Position numbers and translations under genes: made by a program. This document shows positions 6,522 to 6,560 of a DNA stretch of 6,560 nucleotides, in pieces. Origin of the DNA: JAFDVL01 sp043736395 (lineage in GTDB: Bacteria > Acidobacteriota > Blastocatellia > RBC074). The stretch lies in contig JAYTCQ010000122.1 of assembly GCA_043736395.1 (NCBI GenBank), positions 1 to 6,560 on the forward strand, read 5' to 3'. The notes beneath the pieces are model-generated. The model was given only the letters and a program-made list of their open reading frames with translations, had not been told where the DNA came from and searched no databases. Position 1 is the first letter of the stretch. The number at the start of each line of letters is the position of its first letter.

Positions 6522-6560
6522 CTGGATGATCACGGAAATTCCGCCTGAAGGCGGGACTAC
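6496..6560. repeat. Perfect 24-bp inverted repeat, REP/REPIN-like
   Basis: The left arm (6496-6519) begins GTAGTCCCGCC and ends GGCGGAATT; the right arm (6537-6560) is its exact reverse complement. The loop is 17 bases (6520-6536) and contains TGATCA. Each arm also carries its own small hairpin, CCGCC-TTCA-GGCGG at 6502-6515 in the left arm. Two palindromic units facing each other with a short spacer is the layout of REPINs mobilised by RAYT transposases, or of a small MITE. The right arm ends exactly at the window edge, so it may extend further. As RNA the stem would be very stable and could protect or end the operon transcript; no T-run is visible, so a classical terminator is not shown. 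Confidence 0.85.

Noticed and set aside
1..6560. CRISPR array, tRNA, rRNA or insertion sequence
   Set aside because: No regularly spaced repeats, cloverleaf, rRNA-like block or transposase motif seen. The only repeat structure is the pair at the right end.

Overview
The window is a surface-polysaccharide (capsule, exopolysaccharide or O-antigen) biosynthesis locus. Every gene lies on the + strand. The set is what a Wzx/Wzy-type, undecaprenyl-phosphate-dependent pathway needs: a P-loop ATPase of the CpsD/CapB (BY-kinase) family, an initiating sugar-phosphate transferase, an O-antigen ligase/polymerase-family membrane protein, a flippase, and one GT4 glycosyltransferase. This points to a bacterium, probably with a Gram-negative envelope. 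Base composition is moderate and no tRNA, rRNA or taxonomic marker is present. The short GC-rich inverted repeat at the right end and the style of the kinase-like protein bring Acidobacteriota (Blastocatellia-like) to mind, but that is an impression and not something the sequence proves.

Layout. Positions 2-733 encode the CpsD-like ATPase, open at the left edge and probably missing only a few N-terminal codons. Its Walker A lysine is replaced by threonine, its Walker A' motif is lost, and it has no C-terminal tyrosine cluster, so it looks like a pseudokinase. Positions 734-928 are a 195-base spacer with no convincing gene. From 929 to 6521 four genes form a tight operon: the polyprenyl glycosylphosphotransferase (GTG start at 929), the O-antigen ligase/polymerase (start 2335, 1-base TAATG overlap), the Wzx flippase (start 3891, 4-base ATGA overlap) and the GT4 glycosyltransferase (start 5358, 30-base gap). 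The last 65 bases are a perfect 24-bp inverted repeat around a 17-base loop. The left arm of this repeat supplies the last codons and the stop of the glycosyltransferase.

Working together (inference from family knowledge): the phosphotransferase loads the first sugar phosphate on undecaprenyl phosphate at the inner membrane. The GT4 enzyme, with others presumably encoded outside the window, extends it on the cytoplasmic face. Wzx flips the lipid-linked unit, and the Wzy/WaaL-like protein polymerises or ligates it on the periplasmic side. The CpsD-like protein would normally control chain length with a Wzz partner, which is not in the window.

I find no clearly new system here. The points most worth a second look are the degenerate kinase and the repeat element that has become part of a coding region.
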